Shown piece by piece: positions 12,508 through 24,173 of a DNA stretch of 48,032 nt (positions are counted from its first letter, which is position 1; each line of letters opens with the position of its first letter). The position numbers and the translations under genes were made by a program. Location: the NCBI GenBank assembly GCA_019022495.1, contig JAFEKR010000111.1:1-48032 (forward strand), read 5' to 3'. Source of the DNA: Epichloe hybrida. Its lineage: Eukaryota; Ascomycota; Sordariomycetes; Hypocreales; Clavicipitaceae. A model generated the notes under the pieces. The model was not told the DNA's origin. It searched no databases and saw nothing but the letters and a program-made list of their open reading frames with translations.

Positions 12508-14984
12508 CAAAGTATTGCACTACAATATGTATTGTATTGTATTGTTTATATTATATTATATTAAATACAATATAATATAAAATACAATATAATATAAAAT
12601 ACAATATAATATAAAATACAATATAAATAAAATATAATATAAATTATTTTATAGTAAATATAATAAATACAAATTAATTTGTAGTAACTACACTAACTAC
12701 AAACAATACAAATGTATTATTAGGTAAAAAAAAAGTATAACTTTTTATTAACTAAGGTTATTATTAGGATTAATAGAAAATTAGCTAATAGAACCCTTAT
12801 ATTATTAGCTATTTTATCTAATTAGTTATATAATTTATGATATTATACTATTTTATTAATTTTACTATAACTAGGGTTATATATAATATTATAACTTTTT
12901 AATAATACTACTATACTTAATACTTTATTTTACTAATATAGCTTAAAGAAAAACCTTCTTATTATATTATTTACTATTTTTATTAGTTGTTTTCTATTTC
13001 TATAAATTATTATTATTACTTATTTAAAAAAAACTGTAAACTAAAGTAATTACATAAAATAAACTACTAATTAGCTTACTACAAGTACCTTATTATAGGT
13101 TATTATAGGTTATTATAGCTTAGAATAGCTTAGAATAGCTTATATTAGCTTATATTAGCTTAGAATAGCTTATATTAGCTTAGAATAGCTTATATTAGCT
13201 TAGAATAGCTTAGAATAGCTTATATTAGCTTATGTTAGCTTATATTAGCTTATACTAGGTTATAATAGTATATTATAGCTTACAATAGCTTATAATAGCT
13301 TAAGATAGCTTAAGATAGCTTTTAATAGCTTAAGATATCTTATACTAGGTTAAGTTAGCTTATACTAGCTTAAGTTAGCTTATACTAGCTTAGGATAGCT
13401 TATACTAGCTTATACTAGCTTATATTAGCTTATAATAGCTTATAATAGCTTATAATAGCTTATAATAGCTTATAATAGCTTATAATAGCTTTACCATAGC
13501 TTATATTAGCTTATATTAGCTTATAATAACTTTCTAATAGCTTATACTAGCTTAGAATAGCTTAGAATAGCTTAACATAGCTTAACATAGCTTATAATAG
13601 CTTATAATAGCTTTGAATAGCTTATAGCTTAAATTAGCTTAGAATAGCTTAGAATAGCTTATATTAGCTTATGTTAGCTTATATTAGCTTATATTAGGTT
13701 ATAATAGTATATTATAGCTTATAATAGCTTATAATAGCTTATACTAGCTTATACTAGCTTAGAATAGCTTAGGTTAGCTTAGAATAGCTTAGAATAGCTT
13801 AGAGTAACTTAGAATAGCTTAGAATAGCTTAAAATACTAATATTACTTAGAATATTATTAGTATTAAAGTTTAATAAAATATATATAACTAATAAATAAG
13901 TAAAATATAAATACTAGTAATTATAAGTAAATTACTATAGTAAAAGCTATAGTTTTTAATAACTTAGTATTTTAAAGTTTTTAAAAATATTAATATTATA
14001 AAAATGTTTTCTTTTTTATGTTTTTTAAAATAATAATAAAAGTAAGATAATAGTAATAATAGTAATAATAGTAATAATAGTAATAATAGTAACTAAGGTT
14101 ATTAAATCTCTTATAATAAGTATAGTATATTATATAAAAGTTAGTCTTACTATTATTTTTAAAAATAAGTTAAACTTATTTCTATAGCTTATTTAAGCTA
14201 TATAGGGTAACTAAAATATACTATTAAGAATCTATTAAAATATTACAAATATTTTCTATTATATTCTTTCTTTATATATTATTATAATAAGATATATAAA
14301 GTTACTATATATAACTTCTTAAAGCTTTAGAATTATAAAGCTTAAAGTAATATTTAATTAGTTTAAATAGTAAATAAATAGTTTAAGATTTTTTTAAGTT
14401 CTTATTTTATTAATAATAATATTTAAGTACTAAGTATATAGTCTATTAACTTATAGATATTTATTTAGATTTCTAATTTAATTTAATTATATTAGTTTAG
14501 GGTATTTATTAATTAAATTAATTAAATTAATAAAAGAAATATAAAATAATTCCTAATAATAGTAAATAAAATAATTAGAAGGTTTTTCTTAAAGTTATAT
14601 TAGTAAAATAAAGTAATAAGTATAATAGTATTATTAAAAAGTTATAATATTATATATAACACTAGTTATAGTAAAATGTTTAAAATAATATAATATTATA
14701 AATTATATAACTAATTAGATAAAATAGCTAATAATAAAAGGTTTCTATTAACTAATTCTCTTTTAATCCTAATAATAACCTTAGCTAATAAAAAGTCACA
14801 CTTTTTTTTATACCTAATAATACATTTGTATTATTTGTAGTTAGTGTAGTTACTACACTAACTACACTACAAAATAATTTGTATTTAATATAATATAATA
14901 TAATAAATACAAATTTTTTTAAATACAATATAAATACAAATTTTTCCGAAAAAATACAATAAATACAATACAAACAATACTCTG
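12508..14984. mobile_element. hAT-like foldback element, copy 1 (2477 bp, non-coding)
   Basis: The ends are CAAAGTATTG and CAATACTCTG, an inverted pair apart from one G-to-A change. They are flanked by a perfect 8-bp direct repeat GCCTAGAG at 12500-12507 and 14985-14992. An 8-bp duplication with CAGAG-type ends is characteristic of the hAT superfamily. The outer roughly 450-530 bp on each side are reverse complements: the AAAACCTTCTTATTA text near 12950 reappears inverted as GAAGGTTTTTCTT near 14580. The whole unit could therefore fold back on itself. Between the arms lies a 10-bp minisatellite and AT-rich filler. There is no transposase and no open frame of note, so it is non-autonomous. Subterminal TGTAGT/ACTACA motifs recur in every copy. 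Confidence 0.85.
13092..13830. repeat. 10-bp minisatellite (AGCTTATAAT type), about 74 units
   Basis: A strict 10-base rhythm built on TTATAATAGC runs for about 740 bp, with variants TTATATTAGC, TTAGAATAGC, TTATACTAGC and TTAAGATAGC. It occupies the central loop of hAT-like copy 1. Copies 2, 3, 4 and 5 keep only about 100-180 bp of similar repeats at the same place, so the array is hypervariable within the family. Confidence 0.95.
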
Positions 14985-14992
14985 GCCTAGAG

Positions 14993-16440
14993 CCATAGGA
15001 AAAGGAGTAGTATATAACTATTATAGCTAATAGAGGATAACTTACTACCTAGAGAAAGCAAGATAAGGATTAGATAATAATAGGAATAGCTTTATTATAA
15101 TAAATAAGGATAGGGATATAGTTAGAAAAAGGAAAATTAGAGAGAAGTTAAGTAGGAAATTTAGGTTAATATAGTATAAGAGGTAAATATAAGGAAGGAA
15201 GGAGCCCTTAAATAGGGGAAAGTAAGACTATTACATATAATGCTATAAATTACATTATAAACCTGCTAGAAAACGCGTAAATAAATTATTATATTAGCAA
15301 ATTCTGTGCTTTTTACCTTGCTTTATAAATCAACTAGATTATGCGTGCGTGCCTACGTGCGTGCCTATATACGTGGTTATATTAACTTTATAATATTAAT
15401 TAGTAAGTGAATTTACGTGGCATTCTTATGCCTTACTTTTATCTTATTATATAGACCTAAAGGTAAGTATATAGCCTATAATTATAATACTTCTTATAAC
15501 CTAATATTTACTTAGAATATTACGTTTAGTGTAGTTAGCAGTGAGGCTAGCACTATTAACTATATTAAATACTATATAGACTAGCCCTATATAGCAAACT
15601 ACCCTTATAGATTAATAGTTTTCATAGGCTACTTCCTTACCTAATTTAAAAGAAGAAAAAACCCCCTTAGGCCACTAGCTAGCTATTAATAACTAGTAAA
15701 GTAAAGCAAAAGTAATAAAGGTAATAGGTATAAATATATATATAGTAGAGTTATAGTATAGCGTTATACTTACTACTATAAAACCTATAGGATATTATAA
15801 TAAATACCTAAACCTAACGCTAAACCTAATATAATATAATATAATATAAAGCAAGCAAACTAGGCAAGAGTAGTAAACTATAGTGAATAGTAGCTTAATT
15901 ATACTATACTAAATTATAAGTAATCTACTATTCTCCTTCTAACCTTACTAATATATAATTATAGATACTTAGGGACCTAGGGTAATGCAATACTTTAATA
16001 CCTAATAATCTGCTATAGGCGCTAACTCTAGGTTATTAAATAGGTACTAAAGGTAGCTTCTTTTAAGAAGTATTTAGTCCTAACCTACTACTATATAAAG
16101 TTACCTAGTAAGAGTAATGTAATATTTTTTTAGAATTAAAATTAAGTGTAAGGGTACGCTATAAGTTTAAATTTAATAATGTAGTAACCCTTTACATTTA
16201 TAACGTTGTAATAGTAAAAAATATTTAAATTAAAAGGTTATATGTTTAAATTACACTTATGTTTTTTTTAATATGCTATAAGTCTTTATAAGATATTACA
16301 ATATTATAAGTTCTTTTTGTAAGTCTTTTATAACTATAATTTAACTATAACACTACTATAACTACTACGTATTTATAATTACAAATTAATTATTAATACT
16401 TTATATTATTAAATTTATTTATCTTTAAATATTTAAGGTT
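14993..16440. other. AT-rich decayed region, origin not recognised
   Basis: No gene is visible. All six frames are interrupted by TAA/TAG and the composition is RIP-like. A short GC-richer patch near 15340-15375 has a repeated GCGTGCCTACGTGCGTGCC pattern, and a TAATA microsatellite sits near 15830. The text around 16105-16330 is mostly A and T with no domain I can identify. It is probably old transposon sequence. Confidence 0.5.
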
Positions 16441-17178
16441 TTATATTCCCTCTAGGGGCCCTCTAGAGGCCCTACTAGGGGCTACCTATAGCGAGCTTTT
16501 ACCTACGGTAAGCCTTCTTCTCACTGCCCCCCCCCCTAAAGTTAGGCGGTTAAGAGAGGTAGAAAAAAGTTTCTTAACTAGTTACTAAAGAGTATTTTAT
16601 ATCTAACTAATTAGAAGAGATATCTCTATAAAATAGCCTTATTTTAATAAAGGGAAAGCAGGAAGCTTTGCTTTACCCTCTTACCCTCGCCTTGCTATAA
16701 CGCAAAACTCAGGCAAAGCTCCGCTTTCCCTATAATATATATAGACTAGAGATAGGTTAGAAATAGCTAAAAAGTAAGGCTATAGGAGTATTTATATAAA
16801 AGTAAACTTAAACTAAAATATCTCTATAGATTTAATTTTACCTTACTATAAGGTAAAGTAAGGAGACCTAAGGTAGGAATAAAATAAACCTTATCTTACA
16901 CTAGATAGGGATAAAGGACTCTTATTGTAGTATTTTTCCTTTATTATTTTCTTAGTTAAAAATTTCTATAGGATAAGGCTAGTGTAAGCTAGTAATAAGT
17001 ACCTATAATAGGTAATAATAAGAGTAGCGTAAACTTAGATTAGGGCTAGCGCTAGCTTATATATAGATATAGGAGGGTTTTTTCTCCTTATAAAGGGTTT
17101 TCCCTTCTAACTTAGTAGTAGGAGTACTAGTACTAGCCGTACATAGAGCTAGCTAGTGTATATTATATATATATATTG
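16440..17178 (-). mobile_element. Diverged inverted relative of the 473-bp nested element
   Basis: Read on the minus strand from 17178 leftwards, this region follows the same text as 34386-34640: a TATATATA run, CACTAG-TAGC, AGGGAAAACCC-TTA, a purine-rich piece, GCTAGCGCTAG, then TAGCCTTATCC. The relationship fades beyond about 16800, so limits are approximate. It also holds a run of nine to ten C at about 16527. An inverted pair GGGAAAGC / GCTTTCCC (about 16650 and 16725) encloses GC-rich text and could form a hairpin. No coding capacity is visible. Confidence 0.55.
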
Positions 17179-17179
17179 T

Positions 17180-17666
17180 GTGGCTAGGATTGAGACCTCT
17201 CAAGGCCTCTCTTGAGACCTCTGTCACAAGACCTTCGGTCTCTAGACCTCGGCATCGTCAGATCTATCGGCATCGCCAGATCAATCGGATCCCTAGTCAT
17301 GTGACTATCTAGCTAGATAAAATCCCTAGATTCCCTCCCCTTTCATAGAAAATTAACTTTCCCTTTGTTGCCTTTAGCTTAGATTGTTTAATTAATAAGA
17401 TAACCTAACATTGTGTTTAACCTAATAAGATAAATTTGACCTGACATTAAAAAGAGACCTTAGCAGCTTGGATCCTCGCGATGAATCGCAAATATCGCAG
17501 GCCTAGATCCCGTTATCTAGGTTCTATCATTAATATCGTTAAATTTGTCAGCATCGTTAGCATTGTCAATATTATCGTTTTTATCGTTATTATTAGCTTC
17601 GTCATCAATACCGTTAAATCCGTCGTTTTCAGGTGGTTGTTTTCGCCTGACAAAATATATAAATAA
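17180..17666 (+). other. Normal-GC low-complexity island with ATCGTT-rich open frame
   Basis: GC content rises sharply here and CpG survives. The first part carries nested GAGACCTCT / AGAGGTCTC-like direct and inverted repeats and two GGCATCG-CAGATC-ATCGG units. The second part holds a 61-codon frame beginning with ATG at 17481. Its product is almost all I, V, F and S because the DNA repeats ATCGTTA-like words. That is typical of a minisatellite-derived chance frame, so I do not call a gene. The style resembles the repeats at 28.7-29.0 and 31.85-32.28 kb. Confidence 0.5.
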
Positions 17667-18072
17667 TAGTTAATAATTATTACAGCCTAAAGATTAAGAG
17701 CTACTTAATATATATTATAAGCCTAATCCTAATAATATATAATATTAAAGTTAACTATTAAATAAGCTAAAGCTATACTTACTAATTAAGTCTTATATAG
17801 GTAAAATACTAAGTATTTATAAGCATAAGGGGAATATAATTACTACCTTTATTTATTAAGTTAAGGCTTCTATAGTAAGAGTATTATTAAGCGTATTATT
17901 ATTAAGCTATAGTAGTAGTGTTTAAAAGAGAGGGAAAGGGGCTTATAATAATAGTGTAAAGCAAATTTAAGAGCTTTAAACCACTATAGTAAGGATAATA
18001 AGCACTATTAAGGCTCTTTAGATATTATAGCTTATATTATAAGCTATAATATAAAATTAGCTATGCTATTAC
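17667..18072. other. AT-rich decayed spacer
   Basis: RIP-like sequence with no open frame. It does not match the region that would be expected beside hAT-like copy 2 if that copy sat inside the inverted-repeat arm. This suggests a breakpoint or older rearrangement at 18072. Confidence 0.4.
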
Positions 18073-19082
18073 CAGTGTATTGCACTACAAACTACACTAA
18101 CTACAAACATTACAAATGTAGTGTTAGGTAGAAAAAAAGTAGGACTTTTTATTAGCTAAGGTTATTATATAGATTAAAAGAAGCCTAGTTATATAGAAGC
18201 TTTTATTATTAACTATTTTACTTAATTAGTTATATAATTTATAATATTATACTTTTTTAAGGATTTTACTATAACTGGGATTATATATAATATTATAACT
18301 TTGTAGTAGAACTATTATACTTAATACTTTATTTTACTAATATAACTTAAATAAAAACCTTCTTATTACATTATTTACTATTTCTATTAATTATTTTGTA
18401 TTTCTAAAAATTATTATTATTACTTATTTAAAAAAACTATAAACTAAAGTAATTAAATAAAATAAACTACTAATTACCTTACTACAAGTAGCTTATAATA
18501 GCTTATATTACTAATATTACTAATATTACTAATATTACTTATATTACTAATATTACTAATATTACTAATATTACTTATATTACTTATATTACTTATAATA
18601 TTATTAGTGTTAAAGTTTAATTAAAAATAAATAACTAATAAATAAATAAAGTATAAATACTAGTAAGTATAAGTAAATTACTATAGAAAAAGCTAGACTT
18701 TTTAATTATATATATTGTTTACGCTAGATAGCAATTTTATGCTTTGACTAGTACTCCTTCAGTAATTGCTTTGTAGTAGGAAAACCGTACTAGGTTGCTA
18801 ATTATCTAGATAACTAGATAACTAGTTAGTTGCCTAGTTAGGTGAAAAACCTACTACGATTTGATGTTTAACTACATACATGGTTTTAACTCGTAGGTGT
18901 TTGATATCTACAACTCTCTTACAACGATATTTCCTCCAACTATCCCCGTCTTCTTCAATCTGGTTCCCAAATCCGTTAATTTATGCAATATAGTTGCAAA
19001 CCCTAGCTCAAAATTAGACCCTAGAGCTCTGGGTATCCTAGCTAATTTATATAGCGAAGTAGCTTGTTTAATTCGCTTGCAA

Positions 19083-19169
19083 GGCTAGAAAAGTGGGGGC
19101 ACCAAACCCACTTTTTCTAGCCCTGCGATTGGTTCAATTTTAGAGGTGTGACTAAGACCTCTAAAATTG
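19083..19169. other. Two adjacent strong hairpins in the SINE-like element
   Basis: The first hairpin pairs GGCTAGAAAAGTGGG (19083-19097) with CCCACTTTTTCTAGCC (19107-19122), with a single bulged base. The second is a perfect 13-bp stem, CAATTTTAGAGGT (19135-19147) with ACCTCTAAAATTG (19157-19169), and a 9-nt loop. Both lie immediately downstream of the tRNA-like head in transcript order. Confidence 0.85.
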
Positions 19170-19170
19170 T

Positions 19171-19246
19171 GCCCCGTGTGGGATTCGAACCCACGACCTG
19201 CGACCTAGAACAGGTCTCCACAGCATGTAACCACCACGCCACGGGG
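19171..19246 (-). other. tRNA-like head with A and B boxes
   Basis: On the minus strand the B box GGTTCGAATCC (19181-19191) is perfect and is enclosed by a 5-bp GTGGG/CCCAC T-stem. The A box TGGCGTGGTGG (19231-19241) differs from consensus at one position. The acceptor stem CCCCGT/ACGGGG pairs, but base 1 of a normal tRNA is absent because the insertion junction falls there. The anticodon arm is about six bases too long and gives no clean 7-base loop. I therefore cannot assign an isotype and do not call a functional tRNA gene. A short T-run lies just downstream. Confidence 0.65.
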
Positions 19247-19409
19247 TTTTTAATTATATAATATTTTAAGGTTTTTTAAAATATTAAGAGAATAAAATTC
19301 TTTTCTCTTTTATATTTTTTTTAAATTATAGTAAATTAGTAATACTAATTATAGTAATTATAATATATTATTAAAAAGTAAGCCTTAGTATTATATTTAA
19401 AAAAATTAA

Positions 19410-19820
19410 ACTAACTAAAAGTAAGGTTATTAAAGTTATTAGAGTTATTTTAGTTCTTATAATAAGAATAGTATATTAAATAAAAGTGGGTCCTAGTTCT
19501 AATTCTATAAATAGGTTAAACTAATTATAATAAGGGCTATTAGAGTTATTAGAACTTTTATTATACTTATAATATATTAAATAAAAGTGGGTCCTGACTC
19601 TAATTCTATAAATAGGTTAAACTAAATGTAATAAGGGTTATTAGAGTTATTAAAGCTCTTATAATAAAAATACTATATTATTTAAAAGTAGACCCTAGTA
19701 TAACTTCTATAAATAGGTTTAACTAATTATAATTAAGGTACTTAGAGTTATTATAGTTATTATTATGATTACAATATATAATTTAAAAGTGAGTCTTATT
19801 TTTATTTTAATAATAAGTTA
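19410..19820. repeat. Tandem repeat, period 101 bp, about four units
   Basis: The marker AAAAGTGGGTCCT-like word starts at 19482, 19583, 19684 and 19785, exactly 101 bp apart. Each unit also holds CTATAAATAGGTT and TTAGAGTTATTA text. It lies inside hAT-like copy 2. Copy 1 has the corresponding word only once. Confidence 0.9.
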
Positions 19821-21202
19821 AACTTATTTTTTATAGCTTAATTAAGCAATATAGGCTAATAAGAATAAAACTATTAAGAACCTATTAATATATTATAAAT
19901 ATTAGTCTTCTATATTCTTTCTTTATATATTATAGTAATAAGATATATAGAGTTACTATATATAACTTCTTAAAAACTTTAGAATTATAAAGCTTAAAGT
20001 AATATTTAATTAGTTTAAATAAATAAATAGTTTAAGCTTTTTAAGTCCTTATTATATTAATAATAATCTTTAAGTACTATTAATATATTATATTAACTTC
20101 TATATATTTATTTAGATTTTTAAATTAATTTTATAATATTAGTTTAAGGTATTCTTTATTTAAATTAATAATATAAAAATATAAAATAATTAATAATAAT
20201 AGTAAATAAAATAATAAGAAGGTTTTTCTTAAAGTTATATTAGGAAAATAAAGTAATAAGTATAATAGTATTATTAAAAAGTTATAATGTTCTATATAAC
20301 CTTAGTTATAGAAAAATCCTTAAAGTTAGTAAATATTATAAATTAGATAACTAATTAGATAAAATAGGTAATAATAAAAGCTTTTATATAACTAGCCTTT
20401 ATTTAATTCTTATAATAAGCTTAGCTAATAAAAAGCCCCACTTTCTTTATCCCTAACACTACATTTGTAGTGTTTGTATTATATTGTAGTTAGTGTAGTT
20501 AGTAACTACACTAACTATAAGGAAAAAAAAACTACACTACACTAAATACAAGGAAAAAGAAACTACACTATAAATACAAATTTTTCCTAAAAACTACACT
20601 AACTACACTATGAACAATACTCTAGTAGTAGCTATAGGAATCACAGAGAAAGAGGCCTTAGGAGTATCTTTATTATTAGAATCCCCCTCTTTATATATAC
20701 AGACCTAAAGTATACTAGGAAGCTTAATAAAACTAATATAATTAGGTAAATTAGTAATATTTAATATAAACTGCTAGTAAGTTAGTTAAGTATTAGCTAT
20801 ATATATTAAGAAAGCTTACTATTAAGATATTTTAGGCTATAAAGTAAAGATAGTTTAAAATATTAATTTATATCTTTAGATTTATAGTATTACTTAGTAA
20901 TACTATTATAGTATATTTACTATAATTTACCTTATAAGTAATATTAGTAAATATTTAAGTATAGTAAATATAACTATACTTATTAGAATTTTTATAAACT
21001 AAAATAGTATTTTATAGCTTTTTCTTTACTTTTATAATAAGCTAGTAATAAGTTAGTAATAATCTAGTGTCTAAGTAATAAAATTATACTTACTTTATTT
21101 TAATAGTAATAATTATCTTTAAAAGTAACTTTAATAAGTTTAAAGAACTTATTATAAAGCCATATAATTTAAGCTAAAGTTTAGTAATATATTAGTAATA
21201 AG

Positions 21203-23091
21203 CAGAGTATTGTTTGTAGTGTAGTTAGTGTAGTTTTTAGGAAAAACTTGTATTTGTAATGTAGTTTTTTTTTTCTTATAGTTAGTATAGTGTAGTTTTT
21301 TTTTTTTATAGTGTAGTATATTGTAGTTTTTTTTTTTTTGTAGTTAGTGTAGTGTAGTTTTTTTTTGCTTATAGTATAGTGTAGTTAGTGTAGTTACTAA
21401 CTAAACTAACTACAAAAACTATAATGTAGTGTTAGTAAAAAAAAGTGGGCCTTTTTATTATATAATGTTATTATAAGGATTAAAAGAAAGCTAGTTATAT
21501 AGAAGCTTTTATTATTACTTATTTTACTTAATTAGTTATAGAATTTATAATATTCACTTTTTTTAAGAATTTTACTATAACTAGGGTTATTTATAATATT
21601 ATACCTTTTTAATAATATGATTATACTTATTACTTTATTTTACTAATATAACTTTAAGAAAAACTTTCTAATTATTTTATTTACTATTATTATTAATTAT
21701 TTTATATTTTTATTATTAATTTAATTAAAAAATACCATAAACTAATATAATTAAATTAAATTAGAAATCTAAATAAATATATAAAAGTTAATAGAATATA
21801 TACTTAGTACTTTAATATTATTATTAATATAATAAGAACTTTAAAAAAGCTTAAACTATTTATTTACTATTTAAACTAATTAAATATTACTTTAAGCTTT
21901 ATAATTCTAAAGCTTTAAGAAGTTATATATAGTAACTTTATATATCTTATTATAATAATATATAAAGAAAGAATATAATAGACTAATATTTATAATTTAT
22001 TAATAGATAACTAATAGTATTATTTTAATTACCTTATATAGCTTAAATAAGCTATAAAAAATAAGTTTAACTTATTTTTAAAAATAATACTAGGACTTAG
22101 TTTTATATAATATATTATACTTATTATAAAAGCTTTAATAACTTTTATAACCTTAATTACTATTATTACTATAATTACTATTATTTTACTTTTATTATTA
22201 TTTTAAAAAACATAAAAGAGAAAACATTTTTATAATATTAATATTTTTAAAAACCTTAAAATACTAAGTTATTAAAAACTATAGCTTTTACTATAGTAAT
22301 TTACTTATAATTACTAGTATTTGTATTTAAGTTATTTATTTATTATTTATTTATTATTAAACTTTAACACTAATAATATTATAAGTAATCTTAGTAATCT
22401 TAGTAATCTTAGTAATCTTAGTAATCTTAGTAATCTTAGTAATCTTAGTAATCTTAGTAATCTTAGTAATACTAGTAATATTAGTAATATTAGTATTATA
22501 AGTTATTATAAGCTATTATAAGCTATTATAAGCTATTATAAGCTATTATAAGCTATAATAAGATATAATAAGCTACTTATATTAAGTTTACTAGTAGTTT
22601 TTTTTATAGTTTTTTTAAAATAAGTAATAATAATAATTTATAGAAATATAAAATAATTTATAGAAATAGTAAATAATATAATAAGAAGGTTTTTCTTTAA
22701 GTTATATTAGGGAAATAAAGTATTAAGTTAAATAGTATTATTAAAAAAGTATAATATTATATATAACCTTACTTAGTTATAATAAAATTATAAAAATAAT
22801 ATAATATTATAAATTTTATAACTAATTTAATAAAATAGGTAATAATAAAAGCTTTTATATAACTAGCTTTCTTTTAACCTTATAAATACTAATAACTAAT
22901 AAAAAGTCTAATACTATATTTATAGTGTTTGTAGTTAGTGTAGTTTAGGAAAAAAAATTTGTAGTGTAATATATTATAGTTTTTTTTTCCTTATAGTTAG
23001 TGTAGTTTATAGTATAGTGTAGTTTATAGTGTAGTTACTACACTACACTACAAATACTACACTACACTACACGTTTTAGTGCAATACTCTG
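21203..23091. mobile_element. hAT-like foldback element, copy 3 (1889 bp)
   Basis: The ends are CAGAGTATTG and CAATACTCTG, perfectly inverted, flanked by the perfect 8-bp repeat GTAATAAG at 21195-21202 and 23092-23099. Arm B of the inverted duplication preserves the empty site (around 43440-43450), proving insertion with target duplication. The long inverted arms are present and the centre runs in the opposite direction to copies 1, 2 and 5. The core holds nonamer and decamer arrays. TGTAGT-rich tracts and T-runs lie inside both ends. Non-coding. Confidence 0.9.
22381..22570. repeat. 9-bp (AGTAATCTT) then 10-bp (AAGCTATTAT) tandem arrays
   Basis: About ten perfect or near-perfect AGTAATCTT units are followed by AGTAATATT variants and then by about six AAGCTATTAT units. 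The 9-bp array gives a repetitive SNL-type open frame, which is not a gene. This is the copy 3 version of the variable core of the hAT-like family. Confidence 0.95.
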
Positions 23092-24173
23092 GTAATAAGT
23101 AAGTAAATTCTAGTTAAGAAAGATATACTATAATATAGTTTTTATTATTTTAAAAGTAATAAGTATATTTTATTAAATAGCCTATTAAATATTAGCTATA
23201 AAGAAGTAATAAGTAAGTAAGAAAATTATACTTAAAGATTTATTATATTTTATAAGAAAAGTCTTTTTATTAATAAGGTATTCTAGAATCTTATAGATAT
23301 TATTTTTTAGGAGAATATTTTATATTATTACTTACTAATAATAGTATATATATAAAATCTTTTTTAAAGATATTTTACTAGTAGTAAGTTAGTAATAAAG
23401 ATACTATAAGAATATAATAAACTTATAATAAGATTTTAAAAGAAGTTTACTTTAAAAAAGACTTTATAGGAGCTTTTTTAATTAATAGATTTTCTTAAGG
23501 TAATAAGAAAGGTAAAGTTTTAATATAAGACTTAAATATAGTAAACTAGCTATAAGTTAGCTATAATAGACTAGATAGAGAAATTATACTAGTAAGAGTA
23601 TAAGCTTATAAGCTAGATAAAGGTAAAAAACTAAGATAAATAAGGATAAATAATAATAATAATTAGGGACTAAAAGAGGTTAGTAATTACTAAGTAATAG
23701 TAATAAGAGAGCTATTACTTAGCTAGTAAGGGTAACTTATAAGGTTAAGGGATATTATAAGAGAAAGGAAGTATATAAAAGGGGGGAAAATTAGTCTCTT
23801 TTATATTAACCCTAGACCCCTTAAGTAATCTAATATATTATATATAGGTAATCTATAAATTATAATAATAACTATTAGTATTACTATTTATATATATACC
23901 TAATAGCTATAAACTTATAGTAACTATAATATATACCCTTTAGTTAGACTATTTAAAACTATAGTATTAAGTACCTTACTTATTTAAACTAATTATAAAA
24001 ATTAATATAAGTTATCTATTTTTTTTTCTAGCTATATAATAGGTAATAATATTTATTTTACTATATTAAAGCTATATATAAGCTACTATTTAGACATTAC
24101 TAATTATAATAAGGGGGTTATTTTTAATTAGTAATATTATTATTATTATTTCTTTTTATTTACTTATATATTT

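Larger units (their letters stand above)
18713..19246 (-). mobile_element. tRNA-headed SINE-like retroposon (534 bp) nested in hAT-like copy 2
   Basis: A perfect 14-bp direct repeat TTTTTAATTATATA flanks the insertion at 18699-18712 and 19247-19260. Copies 1 and 5 of the host element show the unoccupied site (near 13950 and 33725), where the same text continues without interruption. The minus-strand 5' end is a tRNA-like head and the 3' tail points left. A long target duplication, no terminal inverted repeats and a Pol III type head fit SINE retroposition by a LINE. GC is normal and RIP damage is slight, so it is young or too short to trigger RIP. A 63-codon open stretch on the plus strand has no ATG start and is not called. 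Confidence 0.75.
18073..20624. mobile_element. hAT-like foldback element, copy 2, with nested SINE-like insertion
   Basis: The ends are CAGTGTATTG and CAATACTCTA, single-base variants of the family consensus. The interior follows copy 1: left arm, short 9-bp ATTACTAAT array at about 18500-18600, centre, and right arm as the reverse complement of the left. Removing the 534-bp nested insertion plus one target copy leaves about 2.0 kb. The flanking octamers, GCTATTAC on the left and GTAGTAGC on the right, do not match, so this copy is either recombined or its flank was rearranged. No transposase. Confidence 0.75.

Noticed and set aside
13092..13830. CRISPR array
   Set aside because: Repeats are contiguous 10-mers without spacers, in a eukaryotic transposon.
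14785..14973. 62-codon minus-strand open stretch
   Set aside because: It lies within the right arm of hAT-like copy 1; AT-rich, low complexity and not conserved in the other copies.
17481..17666. 61-codon ATG-initiated hydrophobic frame
   Set aside because: The product is a by-product of ATCGTT-type repeats; no domain and no splice or family support.
18897..19088. 63-codon plus-strand frame inside the SINE-like element
   Set aside because: It starts at GTG and runs antisense to the tRNA-like head. A non-coding retroposon explains the region better.
19171..19246. Functional tRNA gene
   Set aside because: The acceptor lacks base 1, the anticodon arm is too long with no clean 7-base loop, and the head sits exactly at an insertion boundary, so it is called a SINE head instead.
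22321..22521. 66-codon frame with repeated SNL
   Set aside because: It is a translation of the AGTAATCTT tandem array and begins at TTG.
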